From positions 217,327-281,326 of the forward strand of contig NZ_JAKTNR010000003.1 of the NCBI RefSeq assembly GCF_022760855.1: a DNA stretch of 64,000 nucleotides, read 5' to 3'. A program made the position numbers and the translations under genes. This stretch comes from Thermus albus (lineage in GTDB: Bacteria; Deinococcota; Deinococci; Deinococcales; Thermaceae). The notes under the pieces were generated by a model that saw nothing but the letters and a program-made list of their open reading frames with translations, made no database searches and had not been told where the DNA came from. Shown piece after piece: positions 39,105 to 46,934 of the stretch; within the stretch, counting starts at the first letter, position 1, and every line of letters begins with the position of its first letter.

Positions 39105-40781
39105 CTAGACTTGAAAGACCCCGATGCGCAAAGGTTCCCGCTCGGGGTTCAAGGCGCAGGCCTCGAGGGCCTTGATGAGCCATTTCCGGGTCTCGTGGGG
39201 GAAGAGGATCCCGTCCACCCAAAGGCGGGCGGCGGCGTAGCGGGGGTCCAGGGTTTCCTCGTAGCGGCCCTTGATGCGCTCGTAAAGCTCTTTTAGCTCC
39301 TCGTCGGAGGGCTCCTTGCCTTCCCGCCTAAGCTTTTCCACCTCCAGCTCCAAAAGGGTCTTGGCCGCCTGGGCCCCGCCCATCACCGCGTACTTGGCAC
39401 TGGGCCAGGCGAAGAGGAACCGGGGCGCATAGGCCTTCCCCGCCAGGGCGTAGTTCCCAGCCCCGAAGGAGCCCCCTAGGATCAGGGTGATCTTAGGCAC
39501 CACGGAGTTGCTCACCGCGTTCACCAGCTTGGCCCCCCGGCGGATGATGCCGGCTTGCTCGGACTCCTTGCCCACCATGAAGCCGGTCACGTCTTGGAGG
39601 AAGAGGAGGGGGATATTCATCTGGTTGACCTCGAGGATAAACCGGGCCGCCTTGTCCGCGGCTTCCGCGTAGATCACCCCACCCACCTCAATCCGCCCCT
39701 TTTTCTTCAGGATGAGGCGCTGGTTGCCCACGATGCCCACGGGAAACCCCCCAATGCGGGCAAAGCCGGTGACCAGGGTCTCCCCGTACCCCCCCTTGTA
39801 CTCCAGAAACTCGGAGCCGTCCACTAGCCGGGCGATCACCTCCCGGAGGTCATAAGGGCGGGAGCCATCAGGGGCGATGAGGCCGTAGAGGTCCTCAGCG
39901 GGGTAGAGGGGTTCCTTGGCCTCCTTGCGCCCTTCCGCCCAAGGGGCCAGCCTTGGGGGAGGGTAGAGGGCTATAAGCTTCCGGATTCTTTCCAAGGCCG
40001 CCTCGTCATTGGGCTCGTAGAAGTCCACGGTGCCCGAGACCTCAAAGTGCATCCGGGCTCCGCCTAGCTCCTCGCTGCTGACCTCCTGGCCGATGGCCGC
40101 TTTCACCAGGGCAGGGCCCGCCAAGTAAAGCCCGCTTCCCTCGGTCATGATGAGGACGTCGGTCATGACGGGAAGGTAGGCTCCACCAGCCACGCAGTTG
40201 CCCATGATGGCGGAGATCTGGGGGATGCCCAGGGCCGACATGCGGGCGTTGAGGTAGAAGATGCGGCCGAAGTCGTCTTGGTCGGGGAAGACCTCATCCT
40301 GGAGGGGGAGGAAGACCCCCGCGGAGTCCACCAGGTAGAGGGTGGGGATGCGGTTTTCCAAGGCGATGGTCTGGGCCCGGATCACCTTCTTGGCGGTGAT
40401 GGGAAAGAAGGCCCCGGCCTTTACCGTAGCGTCGTTGGCGATGATCATCCAGTCCTGGCCCTGGATCTTGCCGATACCCGTGATCACCCCCCCCGCTGGG
40501 GCCCCACCCCATTCCTCGTACATCCCCCACCCGGCGAAGGCCATGAGCTCGTAGAACTCCGTTCCCGGATCTAAGAGCTTGGCGATGCGCTCCCGGGCGG
40601 TGAGACGGCCTTTTTTGTGCTGGCGCTCCATGGCCTTGGGCCCACCCCCTTGGCGCACCCTTTCCAGGCTTTCCCTAAACTCCCGCACCAGGGCTACCCA
40701 GGCGTCCTTGTTGGCCTTGAATACGGGGCCTTCCCGCTCCTCCGGGCGGAGCTTGCTCTCGAGGCGGGCTTCCGGACCCAT
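39105..40781 (-). CDS. Acyl-CoA carboxylase carboxyltransferase subunit (methylcrotonyl-CoA carboxylase beta-like)
   Basis: 558 residues, two crotonase-like carboxyltransferase halves: ITGIGKIQGQDWMIIANDATVKAG in the N half, IMGNCVAGGAYLPVMTDV, and in the C half VTGFMVGKESEQAGIIRRGAK, LILGGSFGAGNYALAGKAY. The length and QxDxF motif FPDQDDFGRIFYNQARM-like stretch match MccB. It transfers CO2 from biotin to methylcrotonyl-CoA. The biotin-bearing alpha subunit is not in the window. Pairing with HMG-CoA lyase favours leucine catabolism over propionyl-CoA use. TATAGT 6 nt before the ATG marks a leaderless start. Confidence 0.9.
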   Translation of the reverse strand: MGPEARLESKLRPEEREGPVFKANKDAWVALVREFRESLERVRQGGGPKAMERQHKKGRLTARERIAKLLDPGTEFYELMAFAGWGMYEEWGGAPAGGVITGIGKIQGQDWMIIANDATVKAGAFFPITAKKVIRAQTIALENRIPTLYLVDSAGVFLPLQDEVFPDQDDFGRIFYLNARMSALGIPQISAIMGNCVAGGAYLPVMTDVLIMTEGSGLYLAGPALVKAAIGQEVSSEELGGARMHFEVSGTVDFYEPNDEAALERIRKLIALYPPPRLAPWAEGRKEAKEPLYPAEDLYGLIAPDGSRPYDLREVIARLVDGSEFLEYKGGYGETLVTGFARIGGFPVGIVGNQRLILKKKGRIEVGGVIYAEAADKAARFILEVNQMNIPLLFLQDVTGFMVGKESEQAGIIRRGAKLVNAVSNSVVPKITLILGGSFGAGNYALAGKAYAPRFLFAWPSAKYAVMGGAQAAKTLLELEVEKLRREGKEPSDEELKELYERIKGRYEETLDPRYAAARLWVDGILFPHETRKWLIKALEACALNPEREPLRIGVFQV

Positions 40782-40787
40782 GGCCTT

Positions 40788-40793
40788 ACTATA
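40788..40793 (-). promoter_or_regulatory. -10 box of the carboxyltransferase gene
   Basis: TATAGT on the minus strand, 6 nt before the ATG at 40781, in the 24-bp gap after rnhA. Confidence 0.65.
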
Positions 40794-40805
40794 ACGCTTT
40801 CTTGC

Positions 40806-41270
40806 CTAATCGGAAAAAAGCGTGGCTTTTGGGGAAGGACAAGGGGTTTGGGATTGGATCTTTTGCGCCTGCCGCCTGGCCTCCTGGTCCACCCGTTCGT
40901 TCTCCGGGTGGCCGTTATGCCCCCGCACCCAATGGGGCACCACCTGGTGCCGCTTCAACTCTTCCCCGATGGCCTCCCAGAGGTCCTGGTTTTTCACCCC
41001 GCGGAAGCCTTTCCCTTGCCATCTAGGTAGCCACTCCGAAAGGGCCTTCACCAGGTACTGGCTGTCCGAGAACAGGTGCACCTCGCAGGGCTCCTTGAGG
41101 GCCCTTAGGCCTTCCAGCAGGGCGGTGAGCTCCATGCGGTTGTTGGTGGTGCAGGCCTCACCCCCAGAGAGCATGCGCTCCTGGCTCCCATAGCGCAAGA
41201 GGGCCGCCCACCCGCCGGGCCCGGGGTTGCCCAGGCAGGCGCCATCGGTGTAAAGCTCCACCCGTTTCAC
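40806..41270 (-). CDS. rnhA: Ribonuclease HI
   Basis: 154 residues. The full catalytic set is present: Asp9 (YTDGACLGNPGPGGW), Glu47 (NNRMEL), Asp69 (FSDSQYL) and Asp128 (ENERVDQ), plus the basic handle LPRWQGKGFRGVKNQDLW. It removes RNA from RNA-DNA hybrids. Start GTG 41270 overlaps the stop of a decayed Uma2 reading frame (GTGA), so rnhA may now be translated from transcripts that begin in that remnant. Confidence 0.95.
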   Translation of the reverse strand: MKRVELYTDGACLGNPGPGGWAALLRYGSQERMLSGGEACTTNNRMELTALLEGLRALKEPCEVHLFSDSQYLVKALSEWLPRWQGKGFRGVKNQDLWEAIGEELKRHQVVPHWVRGHNGHPENERVDQEARRQAQKIQSQTPCPSPKATLFSD

Positions 41271-41498
41271 GACCAGAGGATGGGCCGGTGGGGGAAGGCC
41301 AAGGGGGCTTTGCCCTCGCCGGGGAAGACCAGCTCCTTTAGAGTCAAGCCCACGTGCCTAGGACCGGTGGGACTCATCCGGTAGATTTCCCCTCTGCGGT
41401 TCATTTGGGGTAGGGGCCCCAAAGCGGAGTTCCAGGTGCTTCACCCCCGGGAAGAGGCGTTCAAACTCCTCTACATCAAAGCGGTACCGGACGGCCAT
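41267..41498 (-). pseudogene. Truncated, frameshifted Uma2-family remnant
   Basis: From ATG 41498 the minus strand reads MAVRYRFDVEEFERLFPGVKHLEL, the usual start of Uma2 proteins, but the frame then ends in TAG after 46 codons. In another frame the text continues RRGEIYRMSPTGPRHVG, the next Uma2 motif, and runs to a TGA overlapping the rnhA start. The remaining two thirds of a Uma2 domain are gone. The promoter box TAGAAT remains intact 6 nt upstream of the ATG. Confidence 0.7.
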
Positions 41499-41502
41499 GC
41501 CC

Positions 41503-41883
41503 CTATTCTAGGCCCCAGATGGCGGCGGGAGCCAGTTCCACCAGGTTGCCTTCGGGGTCGCGGGTGTAAAGGCTTTTGCCCCCGGGCCACTCCGCCCACC
41601 ACACGGGGAAGCCCCTTTCCTCAAGCCTTTTCGCCCATAGGGGGAGTTCTTCCTCCGCCACCTTGAAGGCTACGTGCACGCTGCCCCTGGCCCCGTGGGG
41701 AGGAAGGTTTGCTTCCTTTTCCGTCTGGTGGGGGTTGAAGACCAAGAAGACCCCCCTCCCCGCCCGGAAAAAGGCGTGGCGCGGGGGTTGGAACTGGAAG
41801 CAGGGAAGACCCAAAACCCCCTCGTAAAAGGCCCGGGCCTTTTCCAAATCCTCGGCGTAAACCGCGGTTTCCAGGACCTCCAC
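41503..41883 (-). CDS. VOC/glyoxalase family protein
   Basis: 126 residues with the beta-alpha-beta repeats of the vicinal oxygen chelate fold: VYAEDLEKARAFYEGVLGLPC, then HVAFKVAEEEL and a final YTRDPEGNLVELAP with the metal Glu. Metal ligands His, Glu (SVHVAF and LVELA) are visible. The substrate is unknown (glyoxalase, fosfomycin-resistance and dioxygenase relatives). GTG 41883 shares one base with the upstream stop (TAGTG), so translation is coupled. Confidence 0.85.
   Translation of the reverse strand: MEVLETAVYAEDLEKARAFYEGVLGLPCFQFQPPRHAFFRAGRGVFLVFNPHQTEKEANLPPHGARGSVHVAFKVAEEELPLWAKRLEERGFPVWWAEWPGGKSLYTRDPEGNLVELAPAAIWGLE
41505..41510 (-). promoter_or_regulatory. -10 box of the Uma2 remnant, in the VOC gene 3' end
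   Basis: TAGAAT on the minus strand, overlapping the final codons and stop of the VOC gene and 6 nt before ATG 41498. It may now drive rnhA. Confidence 0.5.
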
Positions 41884-42170
41884 TACTTGAGCTTGGCGAT
41901 GAGGTCAGCCACGGGAATGGCCTCGAGGGTGGTGGTCCGCACGCTCCCCCTGGCCGAGAGGTGGAGCATGGCCCGGGCCACGGCTAAGGCATCCTCCGCC
42001 TCCACGATGTTGACGAAATCATAGGGCCCAAGGACGGCGTACTGGGCCACCACCTTGACCCCGAAGTCCCGCTCCAGCTCCTGGTTGACCTCCTTGACCC
42101 GCTCGGGGTTTTTCACCAGGGTCTCGGCGCCGTCATCGGTAAGGGTGCTGAGCACTATAAAGGTGGGCAT
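41883..42170 (-). CDS. GYD domain protein
   Basis: 95 residues of the GYD family: FIVLSTLTDDGAETLVKNPERVKEVN, then AQYAVLGPYDFVNIVEAEDALAVARA, where the name-giving GxYD motif is GPYD. The fold is a dimeric ferredoxin-like barrel related to Lrp ligand-binding domains; the function is unknown. GGAGGCCAAG precedes the ATG. It heads the short run GYD-VOC-Uma2 remnant-rnhA. Confidence 0.87.
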   Translation of the reverse strand: MPTFIVLSTLTDDGAETLVKNPERVKEVNQELERDFGVKVVAQYAVLGPYDFVNIVEAEDALAVARAMLHLSARGSVRTTTLEAIPVADLIAKLK

Positions 42171-42596
42171 CTTGGCCTCCTTTCCCCCTCAGAATAGCCC
42201 AGGGGTTTCTCTCCAGCAACCCAAGAGGAGAGCGTTACCCCCGCACCTTGCCCCGTGATTTCTTACAAGATTAGGCTTGCTAAAAGGTTCTATCAGGGTC
42301 CATACCTTGGCTTGCGCCCAGGTGAGCGGCATCCGCGGGCCTCGAGGTCCACCCTGGCCTAGACCCCTGCTCCCACCTCGAGTTTCATATCCACCACTAG
42401 GAGGCGGCAGCCATGCCTTCCGGCCAAGGGACCCAGGACCAGGGCCAAGTAGATGACCAAAAGGGCGTGGGCCCGGCTAGCCCCAGCCGTAGCCCAGGGC
42501 AGCCCTTCACCAATTCGCGCTTGGTGGAGGGCTGGGCCTCCTTGTCCAGACATTGTTCCAGGAAAAGAGCCTTTAAGGTCCTAGCCGGCCCTCCCG
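42171..42596 (-). other. 426-bp region without an intact gene; possible decayed coding sequence
   Basis: Apart from the GYD promoter, the minus strand near 42430-42596 reads RTLKALFLEQCLDKEAQPSTKREL before losing sense, and a second frame gives a hydrophobic stretch up to 42359. This looks like a broken gene, perhaps a transposase or similar, but I do not recognise it. An AT-rich patch lies at 42255-42305, and CTCGAGGT/ACCTCGAG form an inverted repeat around 42342-42383. Confidence 0.35.
42191..42219 (-). promoter_or_regulatory. Candidate promoter of the GYD-VOC unit
   Basis: On the minus strand: TTGCTG (42214-42219), a 17-bp spacer and TATTCT (42191-42196), about 20 nt before the GYD ATG, which has its own Shine-Dalgarno. 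Confidence 0.4.
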
Positions 42597-44108
42597 TCAC
42601 TCCCACTCTATGGTGGCCGGGGGTTTGGAGGTGAGGTCGTAGACCACCCGGCCGATCTCCGGCACCCTCCGGGTGATGCGCCTCGCCACCGCGTCCAGGA
42701 ATTCCAGGGGGAGCCTGGCCCAGTCCGCGGTCATGAAGTCCTCGGTGGTCACGGCCCTTAAGGCCAGAACGTAGCCATACTTCCTTTCATCCCCCGCCAC
42801 CCCCACGCTCCGCACCGGGGTAAGGACGGCCAGGGCCTGGGCCACGCTTCCGTAAAGCCCCCACTCCTTTAGAAGGCTGATGAAGATATCGTCAGCCTGG
42901 CGCAGGATGGCCAGCTTTTCCTCCGTGACCTCCCCCAGGATGCGCACCGCTAGCCCCGGCCCCGGGAAGGGGTGGCGCAGGCGGATGGGGTCAGGGAGGC
43001 CAAGGAGCAGGGCCAGCTCCCGCACCTCGTCCTTAAAGAGAAGGCGGAAAGGTTCCAGGAGTTCAAACTGCAGGTCCTCTGGGAGCCCGCCCACGTTGTG
43101 GTGGCTTTTGATTTTGGCGGCCCCCGCCTCGCCCGCGGACTCAATCACGTCGGGGTAAAGGGTGCCTTGGGCCAGGAAGCGAAAGGGCCCCGTCTCCCGG
43201 GCTACCTGGGAGAAGACCTCCACGAACTCCCGGCCGATAACCTTGCGCTTTTCCTCGGGGTCCTCCACCCCCTTTAGGGCCTTGAGGAAGCGTTCTTTGG
43301 CGTCCACCACCCGCAGGTTCACCCCTAAGGCCCTTAAGGCCCCCTCTACCTCCTCCCTTTCGCCCAGGCGCAGGAGGCCGTGGTCCACGAAGACCGCCAG
43401 ATGGTCCACCCCGGCCCTGGCCAGGAGGAGGGCTAGGGTGCTGGAGTCCACCCCGCCGGAGACCGCCAGGAGGACCCGATCCTTTCCCACCTTGGCCCGC
43501 ACTTCCCGGATCAGGTCCTCTAAGATGTGCTCTGGGGTCCAGTCCCGGGGGATCCCGGCCGTCTCCAGAAAGTTTTCCAGTATTTGCATCCCCTTGGGGG
43601 TGTGGGCCACCTCGGGGTGGAACTGGACGGCGAAGGTTTTGCCGTCGGGGGCCTCCATGGCCGCTACAGGGTTCTCCTCGGTTTCCGCTGCCACCCGCCA
43701 TCCCGGGGGAAGCTGGGTAACCGCGTCTTGGTGGCTCATCCAAACCTGGACCTCGCCCTTTAGGCCCCTAAAGAGGGGGCCTTGGTAGCGGGTGAGGAGG
43801 GCTTTGCCATATTCCGCCCGCCCGGCCCGCTCCACCTTGCCCCCAAGCTCCTGGGCTAAGAGCTGCATGCCGTAGCAGATGCCAAGGGTAGGGAGGCCCA
43901 GGGCCAGCACCTGGGGGTCGGGCCGGGGGGCTTGGGGGTCAAAGACGCTTTTGGGACCCCCGGAGAGGATGAGCGCCTGGGGCTTGTGCTTGAGAACCTC
44001 CTCGAGGCTCACCGTCCCCGGCAGGATCAAGGAGAAGACCCTGAGTTCCCTGAGCCTCCTGGCGATGAGGCGGGTGTACTGGGAGCCGAAGTCCAGGACC
44101 AGGACCAT
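42597..44108 (-). CDS. guaA: GMP synthase (glutamine-hydrolysing)
   Basis: 503 residues. The class I amidotransferase domain has the Cys nucleophile in [12 protein letters not shown] and His-Glu in [11 protein letters not shown]; the ATP-PP domain has [15 protein letters not shown] near residue 218; the C-terminal dimerisation domain ends [11 protein letters not shown]. It converts XMP to GMP. A TAAACT box lies 7 nt before the ATG (leaderless type). Confidence 0.97.
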   Translation of the reverse strand: MVLVLDFGSQYTRLIARRLRELRVFSLILPGTVSLEEVLKHKPQALILSGGPKSVFDPQAPRPDPQVLALGLPTLGICYGMQLLAQELGGKVERAGRAEYGKALLTRYQGPLFRGLKGEVQVWMSHQDAVTQLPPGWRVAAETEENPVAAMEAPDGKTFAVQFHPEVAHTPKGMQILENFLETAGIPRDWTPEHILEDLIREVRAKVGKDRVLLAVSGGVDSSTLALLLARAGVDHLAVFVDHGLLRLGEREEVEGALRALGVNLRVVDAKERFLKALKGVEDPEEKRKVIGREFVEVFSQVARETGPFRFLAQGTLYPDVIESAGEAGAAKIKSHHNVGGLPEDLQFELLEPFRLLFKDEVRELALLLGLPDPIRLRHPFPGPGLAVRILGEVTEEKLAILRQADDIFISLLKEWGLYGSVAQALAVLTPVRSVGVAGDERKYGYVLALRAVTTEDFMTADWARLPLEFLDAVARRITRRVPEIGRVVYDLTSKPPATIEWE

Positions 44109-44115
44109 GTAGGCT

Positions 44116-44121
44116 AGTTTA
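44116..44121 (-). promoter_or_regulatory. -10 box of guaA
   Basis: TAAACT on the minus strand, 7 nt before the ATG at 44108. Confidence 0.5.
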
Positions 44122-44183
44122 CCGGGTAGAAGGAGGAAAAGTACTTGGCCTGTTAAGCTCTCCTGTTGCCCAAGGGGGGCTGT

Positions 44184-44933
44184 TTACAAAAGGCGGGGTT
44201 GATAGACGATTTTTTTCTCGTCTGCGTTAGGAAGAGCTGGACCCAACATGGCCTCAATGAACTCAAACCCTTCTTTTCCCGGGGGGACAGGAATCGCCGG
44301 AAGGCTACGTTTAAGGGCCTGATTTCCCTCAATGGGGAGGTCCAGAACGAAGACGGGTCGGCCCATTGCGTGGGCTTTTTCTGCCGCATCCCAAGTGCCG
44401 CTTTGCCGTGGACGACCGTCTACTTCCTGGGCTTTGGGCCCCGTTTGGATGATTAAAACCGCATCCGCCAAACCCACTACAAGGCGGTTACGCCTCATGG
44501 CGTGGTGCGCCCGCCAAGGTAGATAGGGTTCCAGTTCGGACAGGAGAAGAAGGCGTTCTGATAGGTATTGTCCGAGTTTCCGCAACAGCCGAGTGGCGTC
44601 GGGACTCTTGAGGCCAAAGGGGACCACACCTATGGCGTAACCCCTTTCCAAAGCGCCCAATGTGGCTTCCCAGTCCACACCCCGAGCCAGGCCCGTTATT
44701 ACCGTATAGGAGGCTTTAGCGAAGTACTCGGCCGCTTCGCGAGCCAAATGGAGGGCTTCTTCTAAGGCGTGGCGAGAGCCGAGAATGGCCAAAGCTTTAG
44801 TTGGGTTGGCCAAGTCCTCCCGTCCGAGAAAGTACAGGGAAGGGGGTTTGGCTAGGGGCCCCTTCAGCGAATCTTCTAGGCGTGAGGGGTACCCTGGGCT
44901 TCCAGGGAGAACCTTTTTCAAGGAGATAGCCAT
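44184..44933 (-). CDS. DprA/Smf-like Rossmann (SLOG-type) protein
   Basis: 249 residues. The DprA Rossmann fold is clear: ALAILGSRHALEEALHLARE, YTVITGLARGVDWEATLGALERGY, then RNRLVVGLADAVLIIQT and the GRPVFVL strand. True DprA has an N-terminal SAM and C-terminal winged-helix domain; both are absent or reduced, so a competence role is unlikely. Proteins of this SLOG type bind nucleotides or DNA. It lies directly downstream of a phosphoribosyltransferase gene in a region less GC-rich than its neighbours, which suggests horizontal transfer. A hairpin AGACGA/TCGTCT with seven T lies in its last codons. Confidence 0.82.
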   Translation of the reverse strand: MAISLKKVLPGSPGYPSRLEDSLKGPLAKPPSLYFLGREDLANPTKALAILGSRHALEEALHLAREAAEYFAKASYTVITGLARGVDWEATLGALERGYAIGVVPFGLKSPDATRLLRKLGQYLSERLLLLSELEPYLPWRAHHAMRRNRLVVGLADAVLIIQTGPKAQEVDGRPRQSGTWDAAEKAHAMGRPVFVLDLPIEGNQALKRSLPAIPVPPGKEGFEFIEAMLGPALPNADEKKIVYQPRLL

Positions 44934-44988
44934 GCCTTCATGGTATCAGAAGGGTCCTGTGAGGGCGCTATGGTCAGCGCCCAGGCCT
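44934..44988 (-). other. Spacer between the two island genes with repeats and a hairpin
   Basis: Three variants of one motif (plus strand ATGGTATCAG at 44940, ATGGTCAG at 44970, ATGGTGTCAG at 44991) and a 7-bp hairpin GGGCGCT/AGCGCCC (44963-44982). The first motif, read on the minus strand, provides TACCAT (44940-44945) 6 nt before the DprA-like ATG, so it may be a -10 box. Confidence 0.45.
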
Positions 44989-45750
44989 CTATGGTGTCAG
45001 CTCCAGCAGATAGGAGCCTATTTTGGCAAGCCTCGAGGTGGATCCCGTACCTACGATGTCGTCCAAGAGGAGAATCCTCTTCGGTAGGACCGCCCCTTTC
45101 TGAAGGTGGATGCGTTTTTCTAGCTCATGGGCACGAAGTTCATTGGGGATATTCTTAACGGGCACACCGTCTTCCTTGTGCAGTACGTGCTTTACAGGTA
45201 GGCCTAGGAGATTGCCAAGGGCTTCGGCTAGAAGAAGAACCGGTTGGTGGGAACGCTTTATGCTAGGAGGAGCTGGAACGACGGCTTCGTAAGAGGCGTT
45301 TACTCTACGTATTTGGTAGGCCAGAGTGGAGGCAAGAAGGTGGATCAAACCGTGTAGATCTGGAAAGGGAAGGTTTCCGTATTTGGCTCGGTAGAGGAGT
45401 TCACCCACGGGGGTGCGCAAGGGGGTTGGCATATGCTTGCTTTTTAGCGTATGAAGGTCAAGCGTTCGGACGCGAAGGGTGCCTGGCCCATGGAATATAT
45501 AGGGTTGGAAAGCTACGGGAGGAAGGTATCCCTTTTCCAGTAAATAACGGGCGGTTTGGGAACCGATGGGCTCCTCGGTTATTCCCCGGACAAAAACCTC
45601 CCGGACAGGAATCCCGGGTTGGGTGGGACCAATAGGCCATTGCCGTAAGGCTTGGCCTTTTGGGGTGTTCAAGTCCTCTGGCCATAGAACGTGGATGTAT
45701 TCTTCTGTGGGGGCTAGGAATACAGTTCCAATGGGCCAAAGAGAGGGCAT
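44989..45750 (-). CDS. Phosphoribosyltransferase-family protein (ComF-like, no zinc finger)
   Basis: 253 residues. The C-terminal half is a type I PRTase: VVPAPPSIKRSHQPVLLLAEAL, then the PRPP-binding loop RILLLDDIVGTGSTSRL near residue 232. The N-terminal 120 residues have no recognised domain and lack the ComF zinc-finger cysteines. Acid residues DD before the GTGS loop are kept, so PRPP binding is likely; the base or nucleotide partner is unknown. ATG 45750 is set by TACAAT 6 nt upstream. The gene is transcribed before the DprA-like gene and both have unusual codon use for this genome. Confidence 0.8.
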   Translation of the reverse strand: MPSLWPIGTVFLAPTEEYIHVLWPEDLNTPKGQALRQWPIGPTQPGIPVREVFVRGITEEPIGSQTARYLLEKGYLPPVAFQPYIFHGPGTLRVRTLDLHTLKSKHMPTPLRTPVGELLYRAKYGNLPFPDLHGLIHLLASTLAYQIRRVNASYEAVVPAPPSIKRSHQPVLLLAEALGNLLGLPVKHVLHKEDGVPVKNIPNELRAHELEKRIHLQKGAVLPKRILLLDDIVGTGSTSRLAKIGSYLLELTP

Positions 45751-45756
45751 ACCTTT

Positions 45757-45762
45757 ATTGTA
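45757..45762 (-). promoter_or_regulatory. -10 box of the phosphoribosyltransferase gene
   Basis: TACAAT on the minus strand, 6 nt before ATG 45750, in a 40-bp divergent gap with luxS. On the plus strand TGTAAT lies 7 nt before the luxS ATG. Confidence 0.6.
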
Positions 45763-45790
45763 GGTGCCCCTTTGGGGTGTAATAGGGCCT

Positions 45791-46258
45791 ATGGCCGAGG
45801 TGGAAAGCTTTGCGTTGGACCACACCAAGGTTCAAGCGCCTTACGTGCGCTTGGCGGGAAGGAAAACGGTGGGGGGCGGCTTGGTGGAAAAGTACGACCT
45901 GCGCCTGGCCCAGCCCAACCGGGAGGCCATTCCCACAGGGGCCTTGCACACCCTCGAGCACCTTCTCGCCGGCTATCTACGGGACCACCTGGAAGGGGTC
46001 ATTGACCTTTCCCCCATGGGGTGCCGCACCGGGTTTTACCTGGTGGTGGAGGGTCCTTTGGAGGAGGAGAGGGTCTTGGTGGCCTGGGAGCGAGCCTTGA
46101 GGGATGTGCTTGTGCATGAGGGCCCTATTCCCGGGGCTAGCTTCAAGGAATGCGGCAACTACCGGGACCACGACCTCCGTGGGGCCAAGGCTTGGGCGGA
46201 GAAGGTGTTGCGGGAAGGCCTGAAGGTGCAACCCACGATTCCCCTGGAGGGAAGGTGA
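45791..46258 (+). CDS. luxS: S-ribosylhomocysteine lyase LuxS
   Basis: 155 residues. Metal ligands His53 and His57 (ALHTLEHLLAG, with Glu56) and Cys121 (FKECGNYRDHD), plus catalytic Cys78 (SPMGCRTGFY), are all present. It splits S-ribosylhomocysteine into homocysteine and DPD, the precursor of autoinducer-2. It is followed with a GTGA overlap by the nucleosidase that makes its substrate, so the main role is probably methyl-cycle recycling. Confidence 0.96.
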   Translation: MAEVESFALDHTKVQAPYVRLAGRKTVGGGLVEKYDLRLAQPNREAIPTGALHTLEHLLAGYLRDHLEGVIDLSPMGCRTGFYLVVEGPLEEERVLVAWERALRDVLVHEGPIPGASFKECGNYRDHDLRGAKAWAEKVLREGLKVQPTIPLEGR

Positions 46259-46920
46259 CCGCCTTTTTCGCCGCGGAGCCTGAGGAGGCTTCGGCGCTGA
46301 GGGAGGCTTTGGAGGTTAAGGAGGCCCTTGGGGCCCCTTTCCCCCTCCACCGGGCCCCGGGGGTCCTGGTGGCGGAAACCGGGGTGGGCAAGGTGGCGGC
46401 GGCCTCGGCGGTGGCCTATGTCCTGGCCCGCTTTGCCCCCAAGGAGAGCTACTTTCTGGGGGTAGCGGGGGCTTTGGATCCCTCCTTGCGGGCCTTGGAC
46501 CTCCTCCTGGCGGAGAGGGCGGTGCAGTGGGACGTGGACCTCACCCCCTTTGGCCGGGAGCCTGGGGAAACGGCCTTTGGGGTGCGGTTCTTCCCCTCGG
46601 ACCCTGCCCTTTTGGCGAAGGTGGAAAAGGCGGCGGAAAGCCTGGGCTTCCCCTTTCGGCGCGGGGTGGTGGCCACGGGGGACCGGTTTCTGGCGGATAG
46701 GGAGGAGGCCAGGAGGCTTGCGGGGCTTCACGGGGCCCAAGCGGTGGAGATGGAAGGGGCCGCGGCCCTCATGGTGGCCTGGCGCTTCCGCCATCCCATG
46801 GCCTTGGTACGGGTGGTAACCGACGGGGCGGGGGAAGAGGCCGCCAGGGACTTCCAGGCCTTTTTGCAAGGGGCCTCGAGGCGGCTTGGCCTCCTGGCCC
46901 CTGCCCTTTTGGCATACTGA
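46255..46920 (+). CDS. mtnN: 5'-methylthioadenosine/S-adenosylhomocysteine nucleosidase-like protein
   Basis: 221 residues of the PNP/UDP phosphorylase family. Motifs: FFAAEPEEASALREAL at the N terminus, VAETGVGKVAAASAVAYVL, FLGVAGALDPSLRALDLLLA, and AVEMEGAAALMVAWRF with the ribose-binding MEG triad. It removes adenine from S-adenosylhomocysteine to feed LuxS; a futalosine hydrolase role (menaquinone route) is a possible alternative because the families are close. GTG 46255 overlaps the luxS stop. Confidence 0.88.
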   Translation: MTAFFAAEPEEASALREALEVKEALGAPFPLHRAPGVLVAETGVGKVAAASAVAYVLARFAPKESYFLGVAGALDPSLRALDLLLAERAVQWDVDLTPFGREPGETAFGVRFFPSDPALLAKVEKAAESLGFPFRRGVVATGDRFLADREEARRLAGLHGAQAVEMEGAAALMVAWRFRHPMALVRVVTDGAGEEAARDFQAFLQGASRRLGLLAPALLAY

Positions 46921-46934
46921 AAGGGGAGGGGTCC

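Noticed and set aside
44184..44933. Competence gene dprA
   Set aside because: The protein lacks the flanking SAM and winged-helix domains and sits with a phosphoribosyltransferase in an island of different composition.
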